From positions 230,943,932 to 231,007,931 of the forward strand of contig NC_056740.1 in the NCBI RefSeq assembly GCF_019279795.1: a DNA stretch of 64,000 nt, written 5' to 3'. Every line of letters begins with the position of its first letter. Positions within the stretch are counted from its first letter, which is position 1. The DNA comes from Protopterus annectens. Lineage: Eukaryota; Chordata; Ceratodontiformes; Protopteridae. This document shows positions 10,351 through 20,859 of the stretch, one piece after another. The notes beneath the pieces were generated by a model. That model had not been told where the DNA came from, made no database searches, and was given only the letters and a program-made list of their open reading frames with translations. The position numbers and the translations under genes were made by a program.

Positions 10351-10487
10351 GCCGCGCGGTGCCTGAAGCAGAAGCAGTTCGCAAGTGCCAGTCGGCCAAC
10401 TCCTGCGATTTTCATTCCGAATCCAGAACCGAAGTCTTCTACAAAGCTAAGCACCCCGTTGGGGAAGCTTTTTCTTGCGTCAGACCG

Positions 10488-12148
10488 ATGTCAGTAAAAG
10501 TTAATAACTGTATTTCTTGTGGGAAACAAATACCTCATAAGGATTTCCATTCCTATTGTATCCCATGCCTAGGCCCAGAGCATGACTTCACTGGTTGTCG
10601 GTTTTGTGCTAGGTTTAACAAGCGCACTATTAAATGTCAGTTTGATTTTGCCCGACATTATTTTGGCAGAAAATTCAATTACACCATGCCGTCAGAGCTT
10701 CCGTCGACCGGAATACATAAAAAGTGCAAAGACAAGGGCAGGCATCCGAGGCCCAAGACTGACGACGAGGCCTCTTCTAGGCCGGTCGCTGGTTCTCTGG
10801 TTTTCAGCGAGGCGCCTTTGCAGCCCCTGACGAACGCTTCCACAGAACCACAGACCGCCTCTAACTCCCACGTGGAGCTGGCTGGGCCTTCAGATGCACA
10901 AGTTTTTCAGCCTACCGAAACTAACCCTTCAGAGGGAACCAAAGTGGCTGAGCAATCCACAGCTTCAGGGGGTGTTTTCAGACCTACCCAGTTAACCAAT
11001 AAACCCTCTGCTAAGTCTAAGCCCCCCCCTAAAACAAAGAAACAGATACAGCATTCTCCAGGACAGGCCTCCATGCCTAAGAAACAAATGCTCAAAATGG
11101 CCGAAGACCTAATAATCCTGATCAGGGGGTCCCATCCCCCACCTGATAAAAGGCCCAGACAGGAGGCAGACTATGACTCTTCTGACCAGGTGTCCATTTC
11201 TTCAGATTCATCCTCAGAACTAGGATATTCTTTACCCCCTTATGAGGATTCTGTTGCTGAGGAATCAATTCCATCAGCCTCTCCGCCGGAGGACTACTCC
11301 TTTGGTGGGACCCTACATACCATGAGGGAGCATTTCCATTGGGAAGGCCAGGATTACTCAGAATCCAAGAAAAGGCTCAGAGACTTCCTTTTATTACCTC
11401 AACAGAGACCCCTTGCTATTCCGCCAGTGTTAGATATTGTGGATGTGTATACTGAATCCATTTTAAATCCTTACCTCCAGCCCCAGTTAAACCTGATAGA
11501 CACTACAGAGTCCCTGACTCTCACAAATTTCTGTATTAAAGCCCTGTTGCTGACCCTGAAACTATTTCTCAGGGACCCAAAGGGATTAAGGCCTCATCAG
11601 CAAAAAACCCAGTTCCCTCTGACAGAGATTCCAGAGCATTAGACAGATGGGGAAAGAAAGTATATACGTCTGCAACTTTAGCGATGAGAGCTTTAAATTG
11701 CCAGTTTCACATTCTAAAATATCAGCAATTTTTGATGTCTCAGTTGAAACAAAAGATGCTTCCAGATTCAGATCCTCCTAATTTTAAAGAAATGCAGGAA
11801 TTATTGCATGCAGCTGAACAAGTGGGAAAACATACTTTGCAATGTGGTTTTGATTCTTTAGAGGCCTCCTGTAGAGCTGCAGTTAGCTCTGTCATTAGAA
11901 GACATGCTTGGTTAAAAGAACATACGTTGCCAGATCATGTTAAGGTAAAATTATTGGATGCACCTTTGCAGCGTGATGTGTTTGGAGTTAAGGCAGAGGA
12001 GGTATTAAAGAAGTTGGAGGATAAGGCAAAATCTATGCAAACGGTGAAGGATTTCTTACAGGTTCAGCCTCCTCGTTTTAGCAGAAATTGGTCAACAAAG
12101 AATTGGCCCTTTCCAATCACAGACAGACCTCAAAGGGGCAGATACTGA
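10488..12148 (+). pseudogene. E3 Gag-like protein
   Basis: The frame from ATG 10,488 is open to 11,642. It has all eight Cys/His ligands of the N-terminal motif, LKMAEDLIILIRGS, serine-rich and acidic stretches and LAIPPVLDIVD. A shift near 11,445 makes the end of that frame nonsense. The true C-terminal part resumes by 11,684 (RALNCQFHILKYQQF, LEASCRAA, DHVKVKLLDAPL, VKDFLQVQPPRFS) and stops at TGA 12,146-12,148, inside what is an Arg/Gly-rich tail in other copies. This is one of the best Gag N-termini of the window. Confidence 0.8.
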
Positions 12149-12293
12149 CTTCCAAGAGGTAGAGGTCAAACACAAGGTCCTTAAAGGCCTCGACAATGGG
12201 GTACACCAGGCCAGAAAGAAGGGGAAGACAGGCCCCAACCATATAAAAAACAGCCTTAATGACTTCCCACTACAGCTGCCAAACAGCTCTCTC

Positions 12294-14159
12294 TTGGCAG
12301 CCCCCTTAAGAGGAAAACTGGCACTTTTCTATCACTATAGGCATTGCATCACCAAAGACAAATGGGTTCTCAACATTGGATCTCAAGGTTACAGGTTCCA
12401 CTTTCACACTCTGCCAAGGTTAAAAGGAATGCCAAATCTGCCACCAAATCAATGGGCAGAGGCTCAAAAACAAATTACATCACTCATGGACATGAGAGCT
12501 ATTCAAAAGGTACCACCACAGGAGCAAGGATGAGGATTTTACTCGAGACTTTCTGGTTCCCAGAAAGGACAAAGCCTGGAGACCCATTCTGGATCTTTCT
12601 TCTCTAAACACTTACCTGGATGTTCCGAAATGCAAAATGTTGACACTACAGCAGCTTCTTCCCTTGCTGGGCAAGAAAGCTTAGCTCGTGACTTTGGACC
12701 TCAAGGAGGCATACCTGCATGTCCCTATCAGACAAAATTGCAGAAGATACCTCAGATTCATAGCTGGTGCAATGCACTATCAATTCTCTGCACTGCCCTT
12801 TGGCTTATCTACTGTGCTCAGGGTCTTCACAAAGTGCCTGGCACCAGTAATTGCATTTTGCAGACAAAAAGGAATTCAAATATGTCCGTACCTGGACAAC
12901 TGCCTGATTCAAGCAGAGAGCAAGGACATTCTTCCAAAACATCTGGCGTTCGTAAAAAAGTTAAGTTGCCTGGGGTACACAGTAAACGAAAATAAATCAA
13001 AACTAGTGCCCTCACAAGAGATAATATTCCTGGGTGCCAGCTGGAACACAACGGCCCAGATGGCTTATCTCAAGCCAGACAAGCAAGGACAACTGACTCA
13101 ATACTTTCAATTGATGGCAATAAAGACCCAACTCCCTGCAAGAAAAATTCTGCAGGCCTTGGGCTAAATGGCATCTTGCATACTACTAATTCCATATGCC
13201 AGACTGCATATGAGGAAACTACAATGGTACCTAAAGAGTGTATGGTCTCAACACTGTCAAAGTTTGGAAACAGTAATACCACCAATTCCTTGCCTTCAAC
13301 AGGAGTTTAGATGGTGGGCTCAAGCTTGTCACCTCAACAAGGGACAGCCTTTTACTCAACCCACAGCCAGGCAAACACTGACAACAGATGCATCAGATTA
13401 CGCCTGGGGAGCACACATGGCAGGAAAATGTATTTAGGGCAAGTGGCCCGCAGAGCAAAGGCATCTTCACATCAATCAAAAAGAGATGCTAGCAGTACAA
13501 AATGCCCTTATAGCTTTCAAGGACATGCTGCATCCAGGACAACTACTACTAAAGACAGACAACACTACAGTTATGTGGTACATAAGCAAGGGGGCACACA
13601 CTCCTACCCCCTCTGCAGACGAGCCATGACCTTGTGGAACACAACTCTAGACTACCAAGTTTATCTGCAAGCACAGTTCCTGCCAGGAAAGAAAAACACA
13701 CTGGCAGACGACCTAAGCAGAAACATCGTGGATCCCCATGAATGGGAATTGAATCCACAAATATTCAGAATGATAACACAAAAATGGTGGAGCCCGGACA
13801 TAGATCTGTTTGCATCCCCAATGAACTGCCAGCTACAGAAATTCTGCACAAGGAGTTACCATCCACAAGCATGGAATGTGGATGCCCTCTCATTCAGCTG
13901 GAAAAACCTGCAAGCATACCCTTTCCCACCTTTACCTCTCCTTCCAAAGGTACTTATAAAAGCCAGGCAAGAAGAGCCAAAGATGATCCTGATTGCACCA
14001 GACTGGCCACACCAGCACTGGTACCCAATCTTAAAGAACTTGGCACAAGAAGCACCCTGGATTTTGCCTCAAATCCCACATTTGCTGACACAGCACAACA
14101 ATCAGATACTTCACAGCCAGCTAAAGACCTTAAACCTAGCTGCATGGAAAATTCCTTAG
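12294..14159 (+). pseudogene. E3 reverse transcriptase / RNase H / methylase-like polyprotein
   Basis: The segments are 12,294-12,533 (ends at TGA), a shifted stretch to 12,687, 12,688-13,167 (RT core, ends at TAA), 13,168-13,437 (RNase H start, ends at TAG) and a final frame to 14,159. The RT core keeps LDLKEAYLHV and LPFGLST. The catalytic YLDD is YLDN (12,889-12,900), which should abolish polymerisation. TTDASDYAWGAH of RNase H is intact. LSRNIVDPHEW and DIDLFASP...LIAPDWPHQHWYP mark the methylase-like end. Several independent stops mean the copy is old and inactive. Confidence 0.85.
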
Positions 14160-15198
14160 TCAAGCAAGCAGTGCCTCTCTCCAAAGCTGTTATGGATGTC
14201 ATTCTGGAGGCCAGAAGGCCTAGTACCAGGAAAGCCTATTCGGATAAATGGAAGAGATTCTGTGCCTGGAACCAGACGCACAGCTTTGATCCTCTTGTCC
14301 CAAACATTCGTCAGATACGTCAATATTTAACTGAGATGCTGGACAAGGGCCTCTCCTTCGCATCCATCAAGATTCACGCCTCTGCCATTTCTCCTCATTA
14401 CAACACGGATCCACCAATCTTCTCTAACCCTTTGCTCAAACAGTACCTCAGAGAGGCTAAAAACATAAGACCGCCCCGTAGAGCACCTACTCCAACTTGG
14501 GACCTCAACTTTGTTTTGGAAAAATTAACTTTACCTCCTTTTGTGCCAGCTAACACAGCAGAATTAAAATATATCTCTTGGAAAACTGCTCTGCTACTGG
14601 CAATAACATCAGCACGAAGAGTTTCAGAATTACAGGCACTAATGGCAGTGGAACCTTTCCTCATTTTCCACTAGGACAGGGTGTCTTAAGAACTAACCGT
14701 ACGTTTATGCCAAAGGTGGTATCAAGTGTGGCTCTTAACCAAACTATTCACTTACCAACCTTTTATCCAAAACCACAGAACAAAGGGGAGAGACTACTAC
14801 ATTCTTTGGACATTCACAGACAGTTATGCTTCTACTTGGACAAGACCAAAGCTTTCAGAAAATCTAAGCAATTATTGGTAGCATATGCTGCAGGAGCACA
14901 GGGAATAGCCATTTCAAAACGGACTATTTCAAAATGGATAGGACATTGCATACGGTTCTGCTATACACACCATGGGAAACCTGTACCTAGCAGCATTAGA
15001 TCTCACTCCACCAGAGCAACAGCCACTTCAACTGCCTACCTCAGAGGAGTACCTACCAAGGCTATTTTGGAAGCGGCAACATGGAGTTCTGTGCATACGT
15101 TCACCAAGCATTACCATTTGCCTTTATACTCCAAATATAGAGCTGGCTTTGCCACTGCTGTGCTGCAGGGCCTTATAGCCACCCCTAATGCCTTATAA
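14145..15198 (+). pseudogene. E3 tyrosine recombinase (YR)
   Basis: The ATG at 14,145 overlaps the end of the RT polyprotein (14,159), the arrangement also seen in E2 and E4. The frame reads through ARRPSTRKAYSDKWKRF and SARRVSELQAL to TAG 14,672-14,674. A frameshift follows, and the gene resumes to 15,198 with HSTRATATS, TWSSVH and KHYHL. One stop and one shift separate two otherwise well-kept halves. Confidence 0.85.
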
Positions 15199-15230
15199 AA
15201 CCAGCCACCCTACCTCAGCTTTGAGATTCC

Positions 15231-15329
15231 ACCCAAGTGTAATGACCGCAGCAGTGTAACACGATGAACATAGTACCGTTTTGTACCTACCATAAATGTA
15301 GATGTTAGAGTGTAAACAATGCTGCAGTC
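15231..15329 (+). repeat. E3 ICR
   Basis: The left half complements the E3 5' end (10,238-10,280) and the right half complements the E3 3' end (15,650-15,716). The junction reads GAACAT/AGTACCG. Confidence 0.9.
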
Positions 15330-15502
15330 CAGGTTACCCATCCTCCTTACCCTCTTACTTGCTGTTACGTACCTAGGTCTTCTACCCTTTACTATCTATG
15401 GGGAGTATTTGCTGGTAACCGAAAATTGTTGTTTGCTTTTCTTTTCTATACTTTACTAGCAATTTGAATTGCCTTCCTATTTGGGGGCACCTGACATCTG
15501 GG

Positions 15503-15716
15503 GCAAGAAAAACTGAAGAAAATGGCGTCGATTGCATCTTGTATACCCCTGTCGCGCTGACGTCAGGAAGGAGAAGACAGCAACCGACGCCGGACCAAGA
15601 CTTTGGAACTCAGGCCGACTGGGGAAACTGCCTGGCGACAGGATAACCCAAGTGTAATGACTGCAGCAGTGTTTACACTCGAACATCTACATTTATGGTA
15701 GGTACAAAACTGTACT
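15503..15716 (+). repeat. E3 3' ITR with CRE-like palindrome
   Basis: This is the inverted repeat of the 5' ITR. It holds a perfect TGACGTCA at 15,558-15,565 and a GTATAC TATA image, both missing from the 5' copy. Confidence 0.75.
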
Positions 15717-16045
15717 TTCTAGACATTGTTGATGATGTATTTTCAGAGTCCGGCGTGTCCCCTGACTCTTTACCCCCTGCACCTGCTAAGCCCGACAGAT
15801 ACTACAGGGTCCCATAAACTCCTATATAAAAACCCTGCTGCTGACCCAGAAACTATATCTCAGGGTCCCAAGGGGGTTAAAGCTTCCACTGAAAAAAACC
15901 CTGTCCCCCCTGATAGGGATTCTAGGGCTCTAGACAGATGGGGGGAAAAAAGTCTACACTTCTGCTACCCTGGCTGTAAGGGCTTACAATTGTCAGTTTC
16001 ATATGCTTAAATATTAGCAGTATTTAATGTCCCTGCTAACAGAAA
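15717..16045 (+). pseudogene. E2 Gag-like protein, middle part after E3
   Basis: The E2 gag resumes with TTCTAGACATTGTTGATGATG. The order LPPAPAKPDRYYR, ADPETISQGPKG and SRALDRWG follows, interrupted by a TAA near 15,816, a shift in a G/A run near 15,945 and a TAG near 16,015. It continues into the open frame starting at 16,046. Confidence 0.75.
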
Positions 16046-18449
16046 ATGTTGGCAAATACTGAATGTTCAGAGAACAAGGAATTGCAGGATTTATTGCATG
16101 CAACTGAACAAGTGGGAAAGCATACTTTGCAATGTAGTTATGATTCACTGGAGGCCTCTTGCAGGGCCGCTGTTACAGATTCTGTTATTAGAAGGCATGC
16201 TTGGTTAAAGGAACAGAATCTGCCTGATCATGTTAAAGCAAAATTATTGGATGCACCATTACAGCATGATACTTTGTTTGGTACTAAAGCAGAAGAGGTG
16301 TTGAAAAAAATGGAGGGTAAAGCAAAAGCCATGCAGACAGTCAAGGATTTCTTACAGGTACTGCCACCCAGATTTAGCAGGAACTGGCCTTCTAAAAATT
16401 GGTCCTTTCCAGTGTCAGACCACAAAGAGGTAGATACAGGCGCCCCAGAGGCAGATTTCAGCCCCAAGGCTCATACAGGCCTAAACAATGGGGTGCTCCT
16501 ACCTCCAAAAGCGGAGAATATAAATCACAACCTTACAGGAAACAGTCCTAATGACTTTCCTCTACCAGTCCCGAGCAGTTTTCTTTTGACAGCCGCCTTA
16601 GGGGGGAAAACTAGCACTTTTTTCATCAAATTGGCAAATGGTTACCCAAGACAAATGGGTCCTGAACATAGTGTCCCAAGGCTACAGGTTCCATTTTCAC
16701 ACTCTACCAAGGTCAAAGGGCATGCCAGACCTGCCACACAATGGGCAGAGGCACAAAAGCAAATTACAGCCCTCATGGACATGAGGGCAATTCAGCAAGT
16801 ACCTCAACAAGAGCAGGGGCAAGGATTTTACTCCAGACTTTCCTAGTACCCAGGAAGGACAAAACCTGGAGACCAATACTGGACTTGTCTACACTAAATA
16901 CGTTTCTGGAAGTTCCAAAATTCAAGATGTTGACTCTACAGCAGCTACTACACATGCTGGGCAACAGGGCTTGCCTCGTAACTTTGGACCTAAAAGAGGC
17001 ATACCTGCATGTCCCAATCAGACGATCTTGCAGAAGATACCACAGATTCATAGCTGGCTCAATGGATTACCAGTTCTCTGCACTGCCGTTTGGCTTATCT
17101 ACTGTGCCCAGGGTCTTCACAAAATGCCTGGCACCACTAATTGTGTTTTGCAGACAAAAAGGAATTCAAATATATTCCTACTTGGACGATTGCCTGATTC
17201 AAGCAGAGAACAAAGACACTCTTCTACAGCATCTGGCATTTGTAAAAAGATTACTAATTGCCCTAGGGTACACAGTAAACGAAAATAAATCAAAACTAGT
17301 ACCCTCTCAAGAGATAATATTCCTGGGTGCAAGCTTAAATACAACTGCCCAGATGGCTTATCTCACACCAGACAAGCAAAAGCAACTGACTACTTACTTC
17401 AAGAAATTGGCAACAAAAACCCATTTATCTGCAAGGAAAACCCTGCAAGCCTTGGGTTTCATGGCATCCTACTAATTCCATATGCCAGACTGCATATGAG
17501 GAAACTACAATGGTATCTGAAAAGTGTTTGGACTCAGCATTGCCACAGCCTGGAGACAGTAATTGCACTCATCCCTGCCTACAACAGGAGTTTCGATGGT
17601 GGGCAGAAGCCTGTCGCCACAACAAGGGTCTGCCATTCAGTTTACCCACAGCCAGACAGATACTGACAACGGATGCATCAGATTATGCCTGGGGGGCCCA
17701 TATGGCAGGAAAATGTATTCAGGGCACATGGCCTGCAAACCAGATGCATCTTCACATCAATCAAAAAGAGATGCTAGCTGTTCAAAATGCCCTGACAGCC
17801 TTCAAGGACCTGGCTTCATCCAGGACAGTTACTGATAGACAGACAACACTACGGTCATGTGGTACATGAACAAGCAGGGAGGTACACATTCCTACCCCCT
17901 CTGCAGACAAGAAATTACCTTATGGGACACAGCATTGGCTTTTCAAGTTCACCTGCAAGCACAATTCCTGCCAGGAAAAACAAATACTCTGGCAGATGAA
18001 CTAAGCAGAAACCTCATGGATCCCCACAAATGGAAACTGGATCCAGAAGTCTTCAGCATGATAAGGAAATGGGGATGCCCAGACATAGATCTATTTGCCT
18101 TCCCCTACAACTGTCAATTGCAGAGATTTTGCACAAGGATTTATCACAAGCAAGCATGGAAAGTGGACGCCCTATCATTCAGCTGGAAAAGTCTAACAGT
18201 ATATGCTTTTCCCCCACTGCCTTTCCTTCCCAGAGTACTCTTAAAGGTCAGACAAGAGAAGCCAAAAATGATACTGATCGCACCAGACTGGCCATGCCAG
18301 CACTGGTACGTACCGCAATCCTAAAGAGCTTGTCTCAAGGTCCAGCATTGATATTGCCTCAAACTTCTCACTTGCTGACCCAACAAAACAATCGGATCCT
18401 GCACAGCCAACTCAGGACCTTAAATCTGGCAGCATGGCGGATAATGTAG
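16046..18449 (+). pseudogene. E2 Gag C-terminus fused to RT / RNase H / methylase-like polyprotein
   Basis: Frame 16,046-16,846 links the Gag C-terminal region (LEASCRAA, DHVKAKLLDAPL, LQVLPPRFS) directly to the RT start (AALGGK) because the Arg/Gly tail has shifted frame. RT continues in 16,741-17,475 with LDLKEAYLHV, LPFGLST and intact YLDD. RNase H follows in 17,510-17,869 with TTDASDYAWGAH and KEMLAV. The last frame reaches 18,324 with LSRNLMDPHKW and DIDLFAFP...LIAPDWPCQHWY, and a further frame ends at 18,449. At least four shifts prevent expression as one protein. Confidence 0.85.
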
Positions 18450-19492
18450 CCATTCAGAACACTACACTTTCAAAAGCTTTTATGAATGTTGTCTTGGAGG
18501 TCAGGAGGCCCAGTACCAGAAAATCTTATGCAGAAAAATGGAAGAGATTCTGTGCTTGGAACCAGCAACAGGGCATTGACATGTCTGTACCAAATATTCC
18601 TCAGATTTTACAATACCTAACTGAGATGCTGAACAAAGGCCTTTCTTTCTCATCATTTAAGATTCATGCCTCTGCCATTTCAAACCATTACAATACGGAA
18701 CCACTTATCTTTTCTCATCCTTTAATAAGGCAGTACCTCAGAGGGGCCAAAAACATTAGGCCTCCAAGGAGAGCACCAATTCCGGCCTGGGACCTCAATT
18801 ATGTTTTGGAAAAACTCACACTGCTTCCTTTCGAGCCAGCATCAACAGCAGATATAAAATTCTTATCCTGGAAAACAGCTCGGCTCCTAGCAATAACCTC
18901 TACAAGGCGAGTCTCGGAGTTACAAACACTCATGGCTGTGGAACCTTTCATCATTTTTCATCCAGACAGGGTTTCTCTGAGGATAAACCCTACATTTATG
19001 TCTAAGGTGGTGTCCAGTGTGGCCCTCAATCAAACCATTCACTTGCCTACCTTTTACCCAAATCCACAGAACAAGGGTGAGAAAATTCTGCATTCTTTGG
19101 ACATACACAGGCAGTTGCTCTTGTACTTGGACAGAACTAAAGCTTTCAGAAAGACTGAGCAACTTTGTGTCATATGCTGCAGGGATCACAAGGAAAGGCT
19201 ATCTCAAAACCGACTATTTATTTCTAAATGGATAGGCCATTGCATCCGTTTCTGCTATTTTCAGCATGGCAAATCAGTGCCTAAGGGCATTAGGCCTCAT
19301 TCCACCAGAGCAGCAGCCACTTCAGCAGCCTTCCTCAGAGGAGTACCTACCAAAGATATCTTAGAGGCTGCAACTTGGAGTTCAGTGCACACTTTTACAA
19401 AGCACTACCACTTGTCTCTCTACTCTAAGTCCAGAGCAGGCTTCGCCACTGCAGTCCTGCAGGGCCTCTTAGCCTCTCCTAATCCTATTTAG
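18434..19492 (+). CDS. E2 tyrosine recombinase (YR), uninterrupted
   Basis: This is a 352-codon open frame starting at ATG 18,434, which overlaps the end of the preceding polyprotein frame (18,449) by 16 bases. The N-terminal SAM-like half carries VRRPSTRKSYAEKWKRF. The catalytic half has TRRVSEL (Arg 158/159), HSTR at 289-292, TWSSVH at 314-319 and the nucleophile Tyr325 in KHYHL. Residues about 244-263 differ from all sister copies and look like a stretch between two compensating frameshifts, so activity is uncertain. The enzyme would join circular DIRS DNA to the target without duplicating it. It is the only complete recombinase frame in the window. Confidence 0.9.
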   Translation: MADNVAIQNTTLSKAFMNVVLEVRRPSTRKSYAEKWKRFCAWNQQQGIDMSVPNIPQILQYLTEMLNKGLSFSSFKIHASAISNHYNTEPLIFSHPLIRQYLRGAKNIRPPRRAPIPAWDLNYVLEKLTLLPFEPASTADIKFLSWKTARLLAITSTRRVSELQTLMAVEPFIIFHPDRVSLRINPTFMSKVVSSVALNQTIHLPTFYPNPQNKGEKILHSLDIHRQLLLYLDRTKAFRKTEQLCVICCRDHKERLSQNRLFISKWIGHCIRFCYFQHGKSVPKGIRPHSTRAAATSAAFLRGVPTKDILEAATWSSVHTFTKHYHLSLYSKSRAGFATAVLQGLLASPNPI

Positions 19493-19528
19493 CCCAGCCA
19501 CCCATCCTCAGCTTTGGGATTCTACCCA

Positions 19529-19571
19529 AGAGTAATGACTGCAACAGTGAAACACGATGAACATAGTACAG
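19529..19571 (+). repeat. E2 ICR, left half
   Basis: This stretch, ending GAACATAGTACAG, is the reverse complement of the first 40 bases of E2 (8,963-9,003). E4 is inserted directly after it. The partner half begins at 25,081. Confidence 0.9.
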
Positions 19572-19691
19572 ATGTTCATAGTGTTACCCTGCTGCAGTCA
19601 TCACACTTGGGTTATCCTGTCGTCAGGCAGTCCCGCAGTCTGCCGGAATTACAAAGTGCTGGTCTGGCGTCGGTTGCTGTCTCTTCTTCCC

Positions 19692-19746
19692 TGACATCAG
19701 TGCGGCAGGGGTATATACAATGCATCCGACGCCATTTTCTTCAGTC
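19692..19746 (+). promoter_or_regulatory. E4 core promoter in 5' ITR
   Basis: TGACATCA (CRE-like) at 19,692, TATATA at 19,712 and TCAGTC at 19,741 show the same 20- and 29-base spacing as the other elements. Confidence 0.55.
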
Positions 19747-19889
19747 TTTCTTGCCGCGCGGTGCCCGAAGCAGAAGCAGTTCGCAAGTGCCAGTCGGCCG
19801 ACTCCTGAGATTTTCGAACTCGAATTTCAGACCGAAGTCTTAAATAAAGCTAAGTACCCCATTAGGGAAACTTTTCTTGCCTCAGACTG

Positions 19890-20859
19890 ATGTCAGAAAA
19901 AGTTAACAATTGTATTTCTTGTGGGAAGCAAATACCTGATAAGGATTTTGATTCTTATTGCATACCTTGCCTAGGCCCAGACCACAACGTCACTAGTTGT
20001 CGTTTTTGTGCTAGTTTTAATAAGCGTACTATAAAAAGATGCTTTGATTTCGCACGACACTACTTCAGTAGAAAATTTAACTACACTATGCCGTCGGAGC
20101 AACCGACTACCGATGCGCACACAAGACGCAAGGATAAGGACAGGCAGCCTAGACCTAAGCCAGACTCCGAGGCCTCGGCTGGTCCGGTCTCCGGTCTTCA
20201 GTGAGGCTCCGACGCAGCCCCTGACTACCGCAGATCTGGAACCCGAGACCGCTTCGGAACTTTTGGTGGAAAGTACCAGGCAGACGCAGCCATTTTGTTC
20301 AGCCCCTACCAACGACACTGCTGAAAAAGATGTCGGTGCTGCAGAAACACCTTCGGTTTCTGAAGGCGTCTGCAGACCGACGACGCCCACCATTAAAACG
20401 TATCCTAAGACGAAGACTCCTATTAAACCTAAAAAGACTGCACTTCAGTCCCCTGTTCAAGGCCCCATGCCTAAGAAACAGATGCTCAAAATGGCTGAAG
20501 ATTTGATCTCTTTAGTCAGGGGTTCCCAACCCCTCCTGACAAAGTCTAGACAAGAGGAAGATTATGCATCCACTGAACAAGTGTCCATTTCCTCAGGCTC
20601 CTCAGAGGACCAAGATTACTCCTTCTCCCCTTATGAAGATTCTGATGCTGAGGATTCCATTCCCTCAGCTTCTCCTCCTGAAGACTACTCCTTTGGGGAA
20701 ACTTTACACACTATGAGGGAACATTTTCACTGGGAAGGTCAGGACTACTCTGACATGAAGAAAAGGCTCGGAGAGTTTCTTTTACTCCCCCAGCACAGAC
20801 CACTTGCCATCCCACCAGTTTTAGACATTGTGGATGATGTTTACTTAAATCCAGTTTGA
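19890..20859 (+). pseudogene. E4 Gag-like protein, N-terminal and middle parts
   Basis: The ATG at 19,890 opens the Cys/His motif. One His ligand is Asp (KDFD), and the six Cys and the other His remain. The frame stops at 20,204 after a shift near 20,190 and continues in the frame ending at 20,859. That frame holds LKMAEDLISLVRGS, a serine-rich block, YEDSDAEDSIPSASPPEDYSFGETL and LAIPPVLDIVDD. A shift near 20,850 joins it to the long frame that starts at 20,856. The product would be the RNA-binding structural protein of the particle, by analogy with other retroelements. Confidence 0.8.

Larger units (their letters stand above)
10238..15716 (+). mobile_element. DIRS element E3, full length (5,479 bp), family 1
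   Basis: E3 starts ATGTTCATCATG and ends ACTGTACT. It lies in the E2 gag: left flank CCACCTG, right flank TTCTAGACATT, which rejoin to the sequence other copies have there. The ICR at 15,231-15,329 complements both ends. The 5' ITR has lost about 110 bases. All genes are broken. Confidence 0.9.
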
